From Bacteroidales bacterium UBA7258 (GTDB taxonomy: Bacteria; Bacteroidota; Bacteroidia; Bacteroidales; UBA932), in contig DKSK01000027.1 of the NCBI GenBank assembly GCA_002472565.1, forward strand, positions 1 to 13,804: 13,804 nucleotides of DNA, given 5' to 3'. Position numbers and translations under genes: made by a program. Positions 1-7,942 of the stretch are shown here, piece after piece; position 1 is the first letter of the stretch; every line of letters starts with the position of its first letter. The notes beneath the pieces were generated by a model. It was not told where the DNA came from. It did no database searches and was given only the letters and a program-made list of their open reading frames with translations.

Positions 1-9
1 AGACGCGGA

Positions 10-39
10 AATCGGGTGGCGGAGTACCGCCACCCGATT
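10..39. terminator. 13-bp perfect hairpin, likely terminator or intergenic palindrome
   Basis: Bases 10-22 (AATCGGGTGGCGG) are the exact reverse complement of bases 27-39, with a 4-base loop (AGTA). The hairpin lies about 40 bases beyond the stop codon of the minus-strand barrel gene. Read on that strand, it is followed by a short TTT and then GC-rich sequence. It could stop transcription of the TPR/barrel unit, but the T-tract is weak. The same 12-base core (TCCGCCACCCGA on one strand) recurs at 13789-13800, so it may belong to a repeated palindromic family. The structure is certain; the function is inferred. Confidence 0.6.
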
Positions 40-80
40 CGGGAAGTGTTGAGCCGGGGTAGAGGCGGGGTGTGTTTCTG

Positions 81-1865
81 CTAAAGGATGAGGATGATGC
101 CGCCGATGACGCTGATTCCAGGGGCGGAGAGGCCCGGATGGTATTGGATATCGGAGTCGAGGAGGTTGTCGGCGTCGAGGAAGAAGTGGAGTTTGCGCGT
201 GAAGGCGTACTCGCCATGGATGCCGAGGTTGATCCAGCCCGGGACGCGGCAGGTCTCGGACGAGGCAGAGAGAGCTCCGCCGGCAGAACTGAGGACACGG
301 ACCACTCCCCTGCGGAGCGTGGCGCCCTTGACGCTCAGCCCGCCATAAATCTTATGATTCCAGTTATAGGTCGAAGAAACGCCGAAAGAAAGCGGCGCGG
401 CCTCGATAGCAAAGTTTCTGTCCGACCAAAGATTTTGGCTGCGATAGCGGAAACTGCCGTCAATGTCGAGTCTCTCGGTATGGAAGGCTCCCCTTCCGGC
501 CACGTAGAACTCGTTATAATCTTCATACCCTACGCCAGGAAGGATTCCTGTTCCGTCCGGCGAGCTGTAATATTCCGGCATATCGACCAGACCGTTTTTC
601 CAGGCCGCCACTCCAAGACGAAGATCATAATTGAATTTCGCACTCCAGTTGCCTTCCATTCCTATGCCGGTGTTGAAGCGCTCGATGGAATTGTCGAGAG
701 TCACCGCATCTTCGCTCGTCAGGAAGTGGTTATCCGCAAGGAGGGAAGACCAGTTGTTCACATGGTCCCCGCCGCTGGCAAGGGCATAGAGATTCATGCA
801 GCCGTCCACGGCCTCGAAGCCGATCTTCACGTCAGGATAGATTTTCTGGCTGTCAGGCCCTCTGAACAGGGCTCCGTCCTTTGAATCCGAGCCCACGGCA
901 GAACCGACCTTGACCCCGACCTTGAAATGCCAGCGGTTATAATCCCAGAAATAGTGAGGCGCGATGTAAATGTTGCCGATGTGTCCGCTGTAAAGGTCGG
1001 AATATTTGGACATGCCCACGTAAATGTCGACAAGTATTTTGCTGTAACTGTCTACGACCGGACCGAGGGTGGCCATGGCGGAGAAATCAAGGAAGCCGAG
1101 TTTTGGATCCGAAGGGAGCTGGGTGGCCATCTTATCGCTCCCCACGCGGACGGCAGCCTTGACATCGTAGAGGAAATATTTGTCACGTTCATCGTTGGAG
1201 GCTACGCGCAGGCCGAAATCGACCGCATTGAGCTCGTTCTTGAAATCCTTTCCATAATAGGATCTCCAGCTTTTAGAACCGAGTCCGTAATAGCCGAGGT
1301 CGAAGGAGAGGAAACCTCGTCTCCAGTTGTAACGACCATCGGCCCCGGCCCGGGCTAGAAAGTCATAGCCGCTCCTGTCCCCGTTGCCGGCGTCAATCTT
1401 CCAGTCCGTCGAAGGGTCGGCCGCAGACAACATCCCTATCTTGGAATAATTCCCGAAGAAAGAGCGGACATTGCCGTAGAGATTAAGCTGGAACCTGTTG
1501 CCGCGGAAATCCGGGCTGTAGACCAGGTCCAGTTCCGGACGGAGCTGATAGCCGGCCCCGGCACGCAGGAAAAATCGCCTTCCGTCGTAGGCATCGGCCT
1601 GGGGACGCATGTCGGCACGGTACGGAGTAAACTTATAGGAACCTCCGTAAGGATTATTGAGAACGTCGTAGCTGAAATCGAGGTCGAAGCGCAGAAGCGA
1701 GTCTGGCACCTCCATCTCCAGGGTCGGTTTGTCGACCTCGAGGAGCTTTCCTTGATATGTTCTGTCCACCTCGACGGTCGGGTCGAGATTCTGGGCAGAG
1801 GCCGAAGAGGCTGAAAAAGCGAAGGAAGAGAGGGCGGCTAAACCGCACAATATCTTATTATCCAT
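81..1865 (-). CDS. Outer-membrane beta-barrel, TonB-dependent-receptor-like without plug
   Basis: This 594-residue protein is probably an outer-membrane barrel. Residues 1-24 form a signal peptide with cleavage expected after Ala-Ser-Ala (residue 24), leaving Gln25 first. Residues ~26-90 are a non-barrel segment rich in Asp, Pro and Leu that includes PDSLLRFDLDFSYDVLNNPY (54-73). It resembles the N-terminus of Bacteroidales proteins that databases usually name 'TonB-dependent receptor'. The rest alternates polar and aromatic residues with many Gly/Tyr/Asn turns, as in beta-strands. I see no TonB plug domain and no obvious TonB box, so active TonB-linked transport is doubtful. The C-terminus ends in Ile-Leu rather than the Phe/Trp common in barrels. 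The gene starts 28 bases after the TPR gene on the same strand, so the two are probably cotranscribed and may act together at the outer membrane. The substrate or client is unknown. A structural porin or assembly role is equally possible. Confidence 0.75.
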   Translation of the reverse strand: MDNKILCGLAALSSFAFSASSASAQNLDPTVEVDRTYQGKLLEVDKPTLEMEVPDSLLRFDLDFSYDVLNNPYGGSYKFTPYRADMRPQADAYDGRRFFLRAGAGYQLRPELDLVYSPDFRGNRFQLNLYGNVRSFFGNYSKIGMLSAADPSTDWKIDAGNGDRSGYDFLARAGADGRYNWRRGFLSFDLGYYGLGSKSWRSYYGKDFKNELNAVDFGLRVASNDERDKYFLYDVKAAVRVGSDKMATQLPSDPKLGFLDFSAMATLGPVVDSYSKILVDIYVGMSKYSDLYSGHIGNIYIAPHYFWDYNRWHFKVGVKVGSAVGSDSKDGALFRGPDSQKIYPDVKIGFEAVDGCMNLYALASGGDHVNNWSSLLADNHFLTSEDAVTLDNSIERFNTGIGMEGNWSAKFNYDLRLGVAAWKNGLVDMPEYYSSPDGTGILPGVGYEDYNEFYVAGRGAFHTERLDIDGSFRYRSQNLWSDRNFAIEAAPLSFGVSSTYNWNHKIYGGLSVKGATLRRGVVRVLSSAGGALSASSETCRVPGWINLGIHGEYAFTRKLHFFLDADNLLDSDIQYHPGLSAPGISVIGGIILIL

Positions 1866-1893
1866 CTTGTTAATGCAGAAATCTATCTGTTGA

Positions 1894-4800
1894 TTATTTG
1901 TCCATCAGCTCCAGCTTCTTCAGTCTCATGGCGATGGCATCAGGGACATCGTCACCGGTTCCGGTGGAAGTGTAGCCGTCACGGACGCTCTCGAAGGTGG
2001 CACGGGCCTGTCTGGTATCCCCTCTCTCGACATAAGAGTCACCCAGGACGATGAAGGCCTTGGCGAGCCAGTAGGTCTCTGCCGAACCGGAATCAGAAAA
2101 GGCGAAAGTCTTGTTCTCTACGGAGCTGAAATCACCCTGGTCATAGGCATCCTGAATCAGGAGATATGCCGCCTCGGCCCCCTCCGGGGTCTTAGGCTGT
2201 CTGGAGAGTTTCGTGAAAAGTTCGAAGGCCTTGTCTCTCTCGCTCCTCGACAGATAGCTCTTCGCCTTTATATATTCGGCGAGCCTCTTCTCACTAGAGG
2301 TGGAAGCCTTGTCAAGAAGAACCTTGTCGGCATAGGAAATTGCATTGACGAAGCCCTTTGCTCCATATGCCGCCTTCATGGCTCCGAGAAGGGCGGCATG
2401 TTTGTTCTGGGCGATCTGCGAGATCTTCTCGAGCTTGACATAGCCGTCGAAGGAAGCCTGCCATTCCTGCAGAGCGTAGCAGATATCAGCATAGCGTAGG
2501 GCGGAAACCTCGGCGAAAGAACCGCTTCCATCATCCGCTACCTTCTTGTAGAAGTCACGGGCCTGCTCCATATTTCCGAGCTGTCTGTGGCTCTCAGCCG
2601 TATAGAAATCTGCGGTCACTATGTCAGCCCCTTCTGGATACTTTTCCTCATAGGTATTGAGGGCGGCGAGAGCCTTCTGCCAATTACCCGAGAGGAAAAT
2701 CTGCTCGGCGGAGTTGAAATAGACCTTCTCTCTGTCAGTCTTGCCGGCCTTAGGGACAGAATCAAGCCCGTCGACATAGGCAAGATACTCTTCAGGCTCG
2801 CCCTTTGCCTGATAGATGGACTGGAGGGCCTGAATGGCATCCTCGGCAAACTCCGACTTCGGAGCCTCGCTGACCACCCTCTTATAATATTCTATGGCGG
2901 CGTCGTATTTTTTCTGATTGTTCGCCACCATGCCGAGGCCGATGTCGGCCCTCGCTATGAAAGAGGAATCCTTTGTCGAGGAACGGAGCTCACGGAAAAC
3001 GTCGACGGCCTTGGATGACTCCTCCATGGACATATAGGTCCTTCCAAGCTCATAGAGGGCGTCGGAATAGAAGGCCGACTCAGGAGAAGCCTTGAGTACG
3101 GCAGAAAGCACGGAAGCCTTCTTGGTCTTGTCACCAGTCAGGCCATAGGCGATGCCATCCTGATAATAAGGGTAGACATCGTCAGGATCAGGGTACTTGG
3201 CCAGGACGGCGTCATACTGGGCTATAGCATCCTTGTATTTTCTCTGAATGAAGCTACAGTCGGCCTTCCGGACCATGGCGTCTTTGACATAGCCGCCAGT
3301 GCCGGAGTCGATATAATCCGTGAACCACTTTGCCGCCATATCGTACTTGCCCTGTTTGAAATAGCAATAGGCGATGTTGTACGGCAGGATATCCCCGACG
3401 GCGCCTCCGTCCAGAGCGGAAAGATTGTAGAGTTCGTTGTAGCCTTCACGGGCGCCTTCGTAGTCCCGGGCCCTGTATCTCGCCTCAGAAAGCCAGTAAC
3501 GGCTGAGCTGGCCGAAGCCGCTGTGCTTGTCGGCGTAGTAGGCGGCCGCCTTCAGGCAAGGAACGGCGGCGGAATAGTTGCCGTTGTCGATGAGCTGCTT
3601 GGCGCGGAGGTAATAGGCCTTCATGTAGTTGCCCTGCTCGGACGGGGCGAGGGTCTCGATCTGGTCATAGGCCTCGACGGCGGTGGCGTAATCATGGTTA
3701 TAGAGGGCCGTCATGGCCATGTAGGAGTAGATCTCGTCATTAGCCTTGCCGTCATTGTATTTTTCCATGTACTCCTTGAACGGAGCCGGGTCATTGTTGA
3801 GGTCGAAAGATAGCTTGGCGTAATTATAGAAGGCATCTTTCTGAATATCAGAGGAATATGAAGCCTTGGAGGCATCCTTGAAGGCCTTTGCGGCAGCGAC
3901 CTTATTCTTCGTCTGGATGTAGGAATAGGCCATCTCGTAGTTGGCAAGCTGGCCGAGAGAGTCGGATCTGTCCGTCATCATGGAGAAATTGTCCACGGCG
4001 CCCTGCCAGTCCTTGAGGGTATACAAGAGAGAGCCGGCATAGAAGTAGTCTCCCCTGTCCTTGGCCTTACCTTCTTTAATATTGTCGTAGTACTCTTTGG
4101 CCGTCTCGGCGTCGCCCTCGACGAGATAGGATTCGGAAATGATTCTTGCCAGATGGGACTTTCTCTCCACTGGCACCTTTCCATATAATTCGGCTCCATG
4201 GCTGGTCACGTAGGCGTAGTCCTTGAGCATGAAGTGACATTCCATGATGTAGTAGTTCGAAAGCTCGGCGAAACGCTGGTCTCCGGAGGCCGCCTCGAAA
4301 TATGGGATTGCCTTGGCGAATTGCTTGCGGTCATAATTGAGGTAGCCGAGCTGGTACTGGGACGGGGCTGTGAAATTGTTCCGCGGCATGGAGAGCACGA
4401 GGCCGAAGTCATGGCCAGCCCCTTCCAGATCACCGATCTGAAACTCGGAGTAGCCTCTCTTGAAGGCCAGCTCTGCCCTGTCGGAAGGCTGGATGTCCGA
4501 ATCCTTGACCTTGGAGAAAGAAGCCGAGGCGGCCTCGTAGTCCTCCAGGTCGAACTTGTTCAGAGCGTCCCTGAACCACAGTTCTCCAAGGAGGCCCGAA
4601 TAAGGATAGGCCTCGGAATAATGGTCGAGCGAATTGCCGTAGCCCTCAGTCTTGCTCCTGACCTTGCAGAGCAGGGCCATGCCCAAAGTCCGGAAATCCT
4701 GGGAAGGAAGAGCTTCGAAGGCGGCCTGAGCCTCGCCGTACATTCCCCTGTCATAGAGGTCCATGGCCCGTCTGAAGTCTTCATCGGAACGAAGACCCGA

Positions 4801-4944
4801 GGAAAGAGACGCTCCGTCTCCGGAACGGAAGCTCTGCGAGAGGCAGAAGGAGGTGTTAAGGCAGGAGGAGGAACCGGCTTCGGCGGGTCCCGAAGATATG
4901 ATTGTCGCGGCCGCGGCCGTAAAAATTATGCGGATCAGCATCAT
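1894..4944 (-). CDS. Secreted tetratricopeptide-repeat protein, ~1000 residues
   Basis: This 1016-residue protein has an N-terminal signal (hydrophobic ~3-18, cleavage likely after Ala-Glu-Ala at residue 23). From about residue 52 to ~1000 it consists of helical TPR/Sel1-like repeats. The repeat signature recurs throughout, for example pairs of the form 'Y..A...F..A' such as DRGMYGEAQAAFEALP (65-80), YDAAIEYYKRVVSEAP and GDTRQARATFESVRDGY near the end. Two cysteines (28 and 34) lie just after the predicted cleavage site. TPR arrays are scaffolds for protein-protein contact, so this is likely a periplasmic or surface-associated adaptor. The barrel gene follows after 28 bases, which suggests a shared complex. 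It starts with two consecutive ATGs (4944 or 4941). A TAAATTTG promoter-like box on this strand (4970-4963) would give a leader of only ~12 bases. I do not recognise a specific named function. Confidence 0.85.
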   Translation of the reverse strand: MMLIRIIFTAAAATIISSGPAEAGSSSCLNTSFCLSQSFRSGDGASLSSGLRSDEDFRRAMDLYDRGMYGEAQAAFEALPSQDFRTLGMALLCKVRSKTEGYGNSLDHYSEAYPYSGLLGELWFRDALNKFDLEDYEAASASFSKVKDSDIQPSDRAELAFKRGYSEFQIGDLEGAGHDFGLVLSMPRNNFTAPSQYQLGYLNYDRKQFAKAIPYFEAASGDQRFAELSNYYIMECHFMLKDYAYVTSHGAELYGKVPVERKSHLARIISESYLVEGDAETAKEYYDNIKEGKAKDRGDYFYAGSLLYTLKDWQGAVDNFSMMTDRSDSLGQLANYEMAYSYIQTKNKVAAAKAFKDASKASYSSDIQKDAFYNYAKLSFDLNNDPAPFKEYMEKYNDGKANDEIYSYMAMTALYNHDYATAVEAYDQIETLAPSEQGNYMKAYYLRAKQLIDNGNYSAAVPCLKAAAYYADKHSGFGQLSRYWLSEARYRARDYEGAREGYNELYNLSALDGGAVGDILPYNIAYCYFKQGKYDMAAKWFTDYIDSGTGGYVKDAMVRKADCSFIQRKYKDAIAQYDAVLAKYPDPDDVYPYYQDGIAYGLTGDKTKKASVLSAVLKASPESAFYSDALYELGRTYMSMEESSKAVDVFRELRSSTKDSSFIARADIGLGMVANNQKKYDAAIEYYKRVVSEAPKSEFAEDAIQALQSIYQAKGEPEEYLAYVDGLDSVPKAGKTDREKVYFNSAEQIFLSGNWQKALAALNTYEEKYPEGADIVTADFYTAESHRQLGNMEQARDFYKKVADDGSGSFAEVSALRYADICYALQEWQASFDGYVKLEKISQIAQNKHAALLGAMKAAYGAKGFVNAISYADKVLLDKASTSSEKRLAEYIKAKSYLSRSERDKAFELFTKLSRQPKTPEGAEAAYLLIQDAYDQGDFSSVENKTFAFSDSGSAETYWLAKAFIVLGDSYVERGDTRQARATFESVRDGYTSTGTGDDVPDAIAMRLKKLELMDK

Positions 4945-4962
4945 GCATGAATTATATATTTA

Positions 4963-4990
4963 CAAATTTAAGCTTTTTTCCGTACATTTG
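4963..4990. promoter_or_regulatory. Back-to-back divergent promoter -7 boxes
   Basis: Bacteroidota housekeeping promoters carry a -7 box TAnnTTTG and a -33 TTTG. The 77-bp spacer between the TPR gene and the ftsE-like gene contains an exact -7 match in each direction. TAAATTTG on the minus strand (4970-4963) faces the TPR gene, and TACATTTG on the plus strand (4983-4990) faces ftsE. Neither has a good -33 TTTG at 19-21 bases (TTTA at 4959-4962 is the nearest for the plus promoter). The two boxes are 12 bases apart, so the two promoters would occupy the same DNA. They also decide the ftsE start: an ATG at 4947 would lie upstream of the plus-strand box. Confidence 0.5.
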
Positions 4991-5021
4991 TGAACATAGG
5001 GGTCATTCAAAGTCGCATCTT

Positions 5022-5762
5022 ATGGAAGAATCAGCCAAAACTTCAGCAGACAAGGAAGAGCGAAAGCCGGTCATTTCCTTCCGGGGGGCCGACATTCTCG
5101 GAGGCGACATGCCTGTCATCTACGACATGGACATGGACATCTTTCCGGGAGACTTTGTCTATATTGTAGGCAAGGTCGGCACCGGCAAGACTTCGATAAT
5201 ACGCACAGCCATAGCCGAAACCCGCCTCGGGAAAGGCCACGGGAGCGTCTGCGGCTATGACCTGGAGGCGATCCGCGACAAAGACATCCCCTTCCTGCGT
5301 CGCCGCATCGGGGTGGTTTTTCAGGATTTCCAGCTTCTCATGGACAGAAGTGTTCATGACAACCTTGACTTCGTGCTGAGGGCGACAGGCTGGAAGGACA
5401 CGGATGAGATCGAGGAAAGGATAAAGGCCGTCCTCACCGACGTAGGCATGGAGACCAAGGCTCACAAGATGCCCCACCAGCTTTCTGGAGGCGAGCAGCA
5501 GAGAATAGCGATCGCAAGATCCATCCTCAACAGTCCGGAGGTCATCATCGCCGATGAGCCTACGGGCAATCTGGACAACGAGACTGCTGACAAGATACTC
5601 CAGCTTTTCAGGGGGATCAACTCTAAGGGCACGGCCATCGTCATGGTGACCCACAACAGGAACATCTTCGAAAAATATCCCGGGAGGGTTTTCTTCTGCA
5701 AGGACGAAACTTGCAAAGAAAAATCTGACGAGGATGTCATCGACCTAGCGCTGACAATCTGA
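5022..5762 (+). CDS. ftsE: FtsE-like ABC transporter ATP-binding protein
   Basis: This 246-residue ATPase matches the FtsE/LolD/MacB class of ABC nucleotide-binding subunits. Visible motifs are Walker A GKVGTGKTS (50-58), Q-loop Gln101 in FQDFQLL, signature LSGGEQQR (154-161), Walker B VIIADEP (174-180) followed by TGNLD, and the switch His211. FtsE works with the membrane protein FtsX to activate cell-wall hydrolases at the division site; FtsE is the usual annotation for this protein in Bacteroidales. No FtsX or other permease is in the window, so the partner must be encoded elsewhere. I chose ATG 5022 over the in-frame ATG 4947 because the latter lies upstream of the TACATTTG box and would add 25 residues unlike this family. 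The tail after the H-loop has two Cys (226, 231). It is the first gene of an operon with nth (29-base gap). LolD is the main alternative. Confidence 0.85.
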   Translation: MEESAKTSADKEERKPVISFRGADILGGDMPVIYDMDMDIFPGDFVYIVGKVGTGKTSIIRTAIAETRLGKGHGSVCGYDLEAIRDKDIPFLRRRIGVVFQDFQLLMDRSVHDNLDFVLRATGWKDTDEIEERIKAVLTDVGMETKAHKMPHQLSGGEQQRIAIARSILNSPEVIIADEPTGNLDNETADKILQLFRGINSKGTAIVMVTHNRNIFEKYPGRVFFCKDETCKEKSDEDVIDLALTI

Positions 5763-5791
5763 AGCCGAAGGCAAGGCAGGCAGATACTACA

Positions 5792-6436
5792 ATGACGAAG
5801 AAAGAGAGATATGAGGCCGTAAGAGGCTGGTTTGAAGAGAATATGCCCATAGCCGGAACAGAACTGCACTTCGGCAGTCCTTTCCAGCTTCTGGTCGCTA
5901 CGATGCTCTCGGCCCAATGCACGGACCGAAGGGTCAACATGGTAACGGAAAAGCTCTTCGAGGCCTATCCAGATGCCGGATCTATGGCCTCGGCCACCTT
6001 CGACGAGGTTTTTCCTCTGGTGAAATCCATCTCCTATCCCAACTCGAAGACCCGGCATATCATAGCGGCATCTCGCAAAATAGTTTCCGACTTCGGCGGA
6101 GAGGTTCCCTCCGACATCGACGAGCTGATGAGCCTGCCAGGAGTCGGGAGAAAGACGGCCAACGTGGTCGCCTCCATCGTCTACAAAGAGCCGGTCATAG
6201 CCGTCGACACCCATGTCTTCAGGGTTTCCCACAGGCTCGGCCTCTCCGACGGAAAGACGCCTGAAGCCGTAGAAAAAGACCTCGAGGCGCATTTCGCCCC
6301 AGAAGTCAGACCCCGGGCCCACCACTGGCTGATTCTGCACGGACGCTATGTCTGCACGGCCCGCAAGCCTCTCTGCGAGAATTGCGCTCTCAAAGATTTC
6401 TGCAGAGACTACATCAATAGAAACTTCAAGAGATGA
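5792..6436 (+). CDS. nth: Endonuclease III (DNA glycosylase/AP lyase)
   Basis: This 214-residue protein has the full length expected for endonuclease III, which removes oxidised pyrimidines from DNA and nicks the abasic site in base excision repair. The helix-hairpin-helix LPGVGRKTANVV (115-126) contains the catalytic Lys121, and the catalytic Asp139 lies in VDTHVFRVSHRL (138-149). The C-terminal [4Fe-4S] motif C-x6-C-x2-C-x5-C is complete at Cys188, 195, 198 and 204. The early LLVATMLSAQCTD (33-45) is typical of the family. It follows ftsE by 29 bases, and its TGA overlaps the ATG of the antiporter gene (ATGA at 6433-6436), so the two are likely translationally coupled. All key residues are present and I see nothing broken. 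Confidence 0.96.
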   Translation: MTKKERYEAVRGWFEENMPIAGTELHFGSPFQLLVATMLSAQCTDRRVNMVTEKLFEAYPDAGSMASATFDEVFPLVKSISYPNSKTRHIIAASRKIVSDFGGEVPSDIDELMSLPGVGRKTANVVASIVYKEPVIAVDTHVFRVSHRLGLSDGKTPEAVEKDLEAHFAPEVRPRAHHWLILHGRYVCTARKPLCENCALKDFCRDYINRNFKR

Positions 6437-7914
6437 TCACCCTTACCTCCGAAAATATACTTCTCGTAGGCTCCATTCTCATTTTCGCGGCCGTCATCCT
6501 CAGCAAGGCCGGTTTCAAGTTCGGAGTCCCGATCCTCCTGCTTTTTCTCATCGTAGGGATGCTCTTCGGAAGCGACGGATTCGGCCTCGTCTTTGACAAT
6601 TACAAGCAGGCTCAGTTCGTGGGCGTGACCGCCATGGCAGTTATCCTGTTCAACGGCGGCATGGAGACGAAGTTCTCCGCCATCAGGCCGGTACTGAGCC
6701 CCGGAATAGTTTTGTCCACGGCGGGAGTCTTCCTGACCACAATCTTCACCGGACTCTTCATCTTCTTCCTCGCCAGGGTGAGCCATATTTCCGGCTACAT
6801 GTCCATAATCTTGTGCTTTCTCACCGCCTCGGTCATGAGCTCCACGGATTCGGCCTCGGTTTTCAGCATTCTCAAAGGGAACAAGATGAAGCTGAAGGAG
6901 AATCTTCAGCCGATGCTGGAGCTCGAATCCGGTTCCAACGACCCTATGGCCTACGTCACCTTGATAGTCCTCATCCAGGCCGCCACGACCCTCTATGACC
7001 CTTCGGCCCTGGCCCATGGAGTCAACATCGGAGCCATGGCGGGAAATGCGGTCGTCACGTTTCTCTCCGAACTTATAATAGGAGCCCTGGTAGGCTTCGG
7101 GATAGGGATAGGGGCCTCATGGCTCATCCAGCATATCCACCTCGGGAACCTGCCTCTCTACGCCATCCTGATTCTCACCTTCTCCATCTTCACCATGGCC
7201 ATCTCCCAGATGGTCAACGGCAACGGCTACCTGGCAGTCTACATCGCCGGCATAATCATAGGCAACAAGCCTCTCTACAGGAAAAAGGAGCTCCAGGTCT
7301 TCCTCGATGGAATGACATGGATCATGCAGCTTGGCATGTTCCTCATCCTCGGCCTTCTGGTCAAGCCACATGAGCTGCTGGACGTAGCTCCCATGGCCCT
7401 GCTTGTCGGTCTTTTCCTGATCTTCATCGGCCGCCCCCTGGCCGTCATGCTCTGCCTGCTGCCTTTCAAAGGTACCTCCTTCAGAGCGAAGGTCTTCGTC
7501 TCATGGGTAGGTCTCAAAGGTGCGGCGCCGATAATCTTCGCCACCTATCCTATCCTGGCCGGAGTCCCCGGTTCGAACCAGATTTTCAATGTAGTCTTCT
7601 TCATAACCTTGCTCTCGCTGGTAGTCCAGGGTATGTCTATTTCCAGCATCGCGAAATGGCTGAAACTTGACCTGCCTGTGGACCAGAAGCCCGAGACCTA
7701 CGGGATAGAGATTCCGGAAGAAGCCGGAAAGATGCTGGACTATGAAGTCACGGGCGATGACCTAGCCAACGGCGCAACCCTCAAGGATATGAAACTCCCC
7801 GACGAGGCCCGCGTGGTGATGATCCAGCGCAACGGCAGATTCATAATCCCGGACGGCTCCGTGACAATCAAGCCCGGAGACATCCTGATTCTGATAAAAA
7901 CCGGCGAGTCTTAA
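6433..7914 (+). CDS. K+/H+ antiporter, CvrA/NhaP2 type (CPA1 family)
   Basis: This 493-residue membrane protein has about twelve to thirteen hydrophobic segments between residues 8 and 410, followed by a soluble tail. CPA1 hallmarks are FNGGMET (73-79), SSTDSASVF (136-144) and ELESGSNDP (163-171), where Asn169-Asp170 form the ion-binding ND pair, plus Arg334 in GRP and WVGLKGAAPI (358-367). The tail (~434-490) resembles a TrkA_C/RCK_C ligand-binding domain, with 'DDLANGATLKDMKLPDEARVV' type spacing ending in GDILILI. That layout is typical of the potassium/proton antiporter CvrA (NhaP2), which exports K+ in exchange for H+. RCK_C domains in this family commonly sense nucleotides or redox state; here this is inference. 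It overlaps nth by 4 bases. Na+/H+ exchange cannot be excluded from sequence alone. Confidence 0.9.
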   Translation: MITLTSENILLVGSILIFAAVILSKAGFKFGVPILLLFLIVGMLFGSDGFGLVFDNYKQAQFVGVTAMAVILFNGGMETKFSAIRPVLSPGIVLSTAGVFLTTIFTGLFIFFLARVSHISGYMSIILCFLTASVMSSTDSASVFSILKGNKMKLKENLQPMLELESGSNDPMAYVTLIVLIQAATTLYDPSALAHGVNIGAMAGNAVVTFLSELIIGALVGFGIGIGASWLIQHIHLGNLPLYAILILTFSIFTMAISQMVNGNGYLAVYIAGIIIGNKPLYRKKELQVFLDGMTWIMQLGMFLILGLLVKPHELLDVAPMALLVGLFLIFIGRPLAVMLCLLPFKGTSFRAKVFVSWVGLKGAAPIIFATYPILAGVPGSNQIFNVVFFITLLSLVVQGMSISSIAKWLKLDLPVDQKPETYGIEIPEEAGKMLDYEVTGDDLANGATLKDMKLPDEARVVMIQRNGRFIIPDGSVTIKPGDILILIKTGES

Positions 7915-7942
7915 GTCCTAGGGGAAGCAAGGTGAGAGCTCT

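Noticed and set aside
72..884. Plus-strand open frame of 270 codons inside the barrel gene
   Set aside because: It lies entirely antisense to a gene with a signal peptide and barrel pattern, and its protein has no recognisable domain; a GC-rich shadow frame.
4198..4950. Plus-strand open frame of 250 codons antisense to the TPR gene
   Set aside because: The opposite strand encodes clear TPR repeats; the predicted protein is low-complexity in Val/Gly/Glu and has no family features.
5462..6340. Minus-strand open frame of 292 codons across ftsE and nth
   Set aside because: Both overlapped genes have intact catalytic motifs on the plus strand, and the frame spans their boundary.
7915..7942. Possible bidirectional terminator between the antiporter and ugd (palindrome AGAGCTCT at 7935-7942, and TAGGG...CCCTA)
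   Set aside because: The palindrome is only 8 bases without a loop and the other pairing has a 5-base stem with a large loop; too weak to call.
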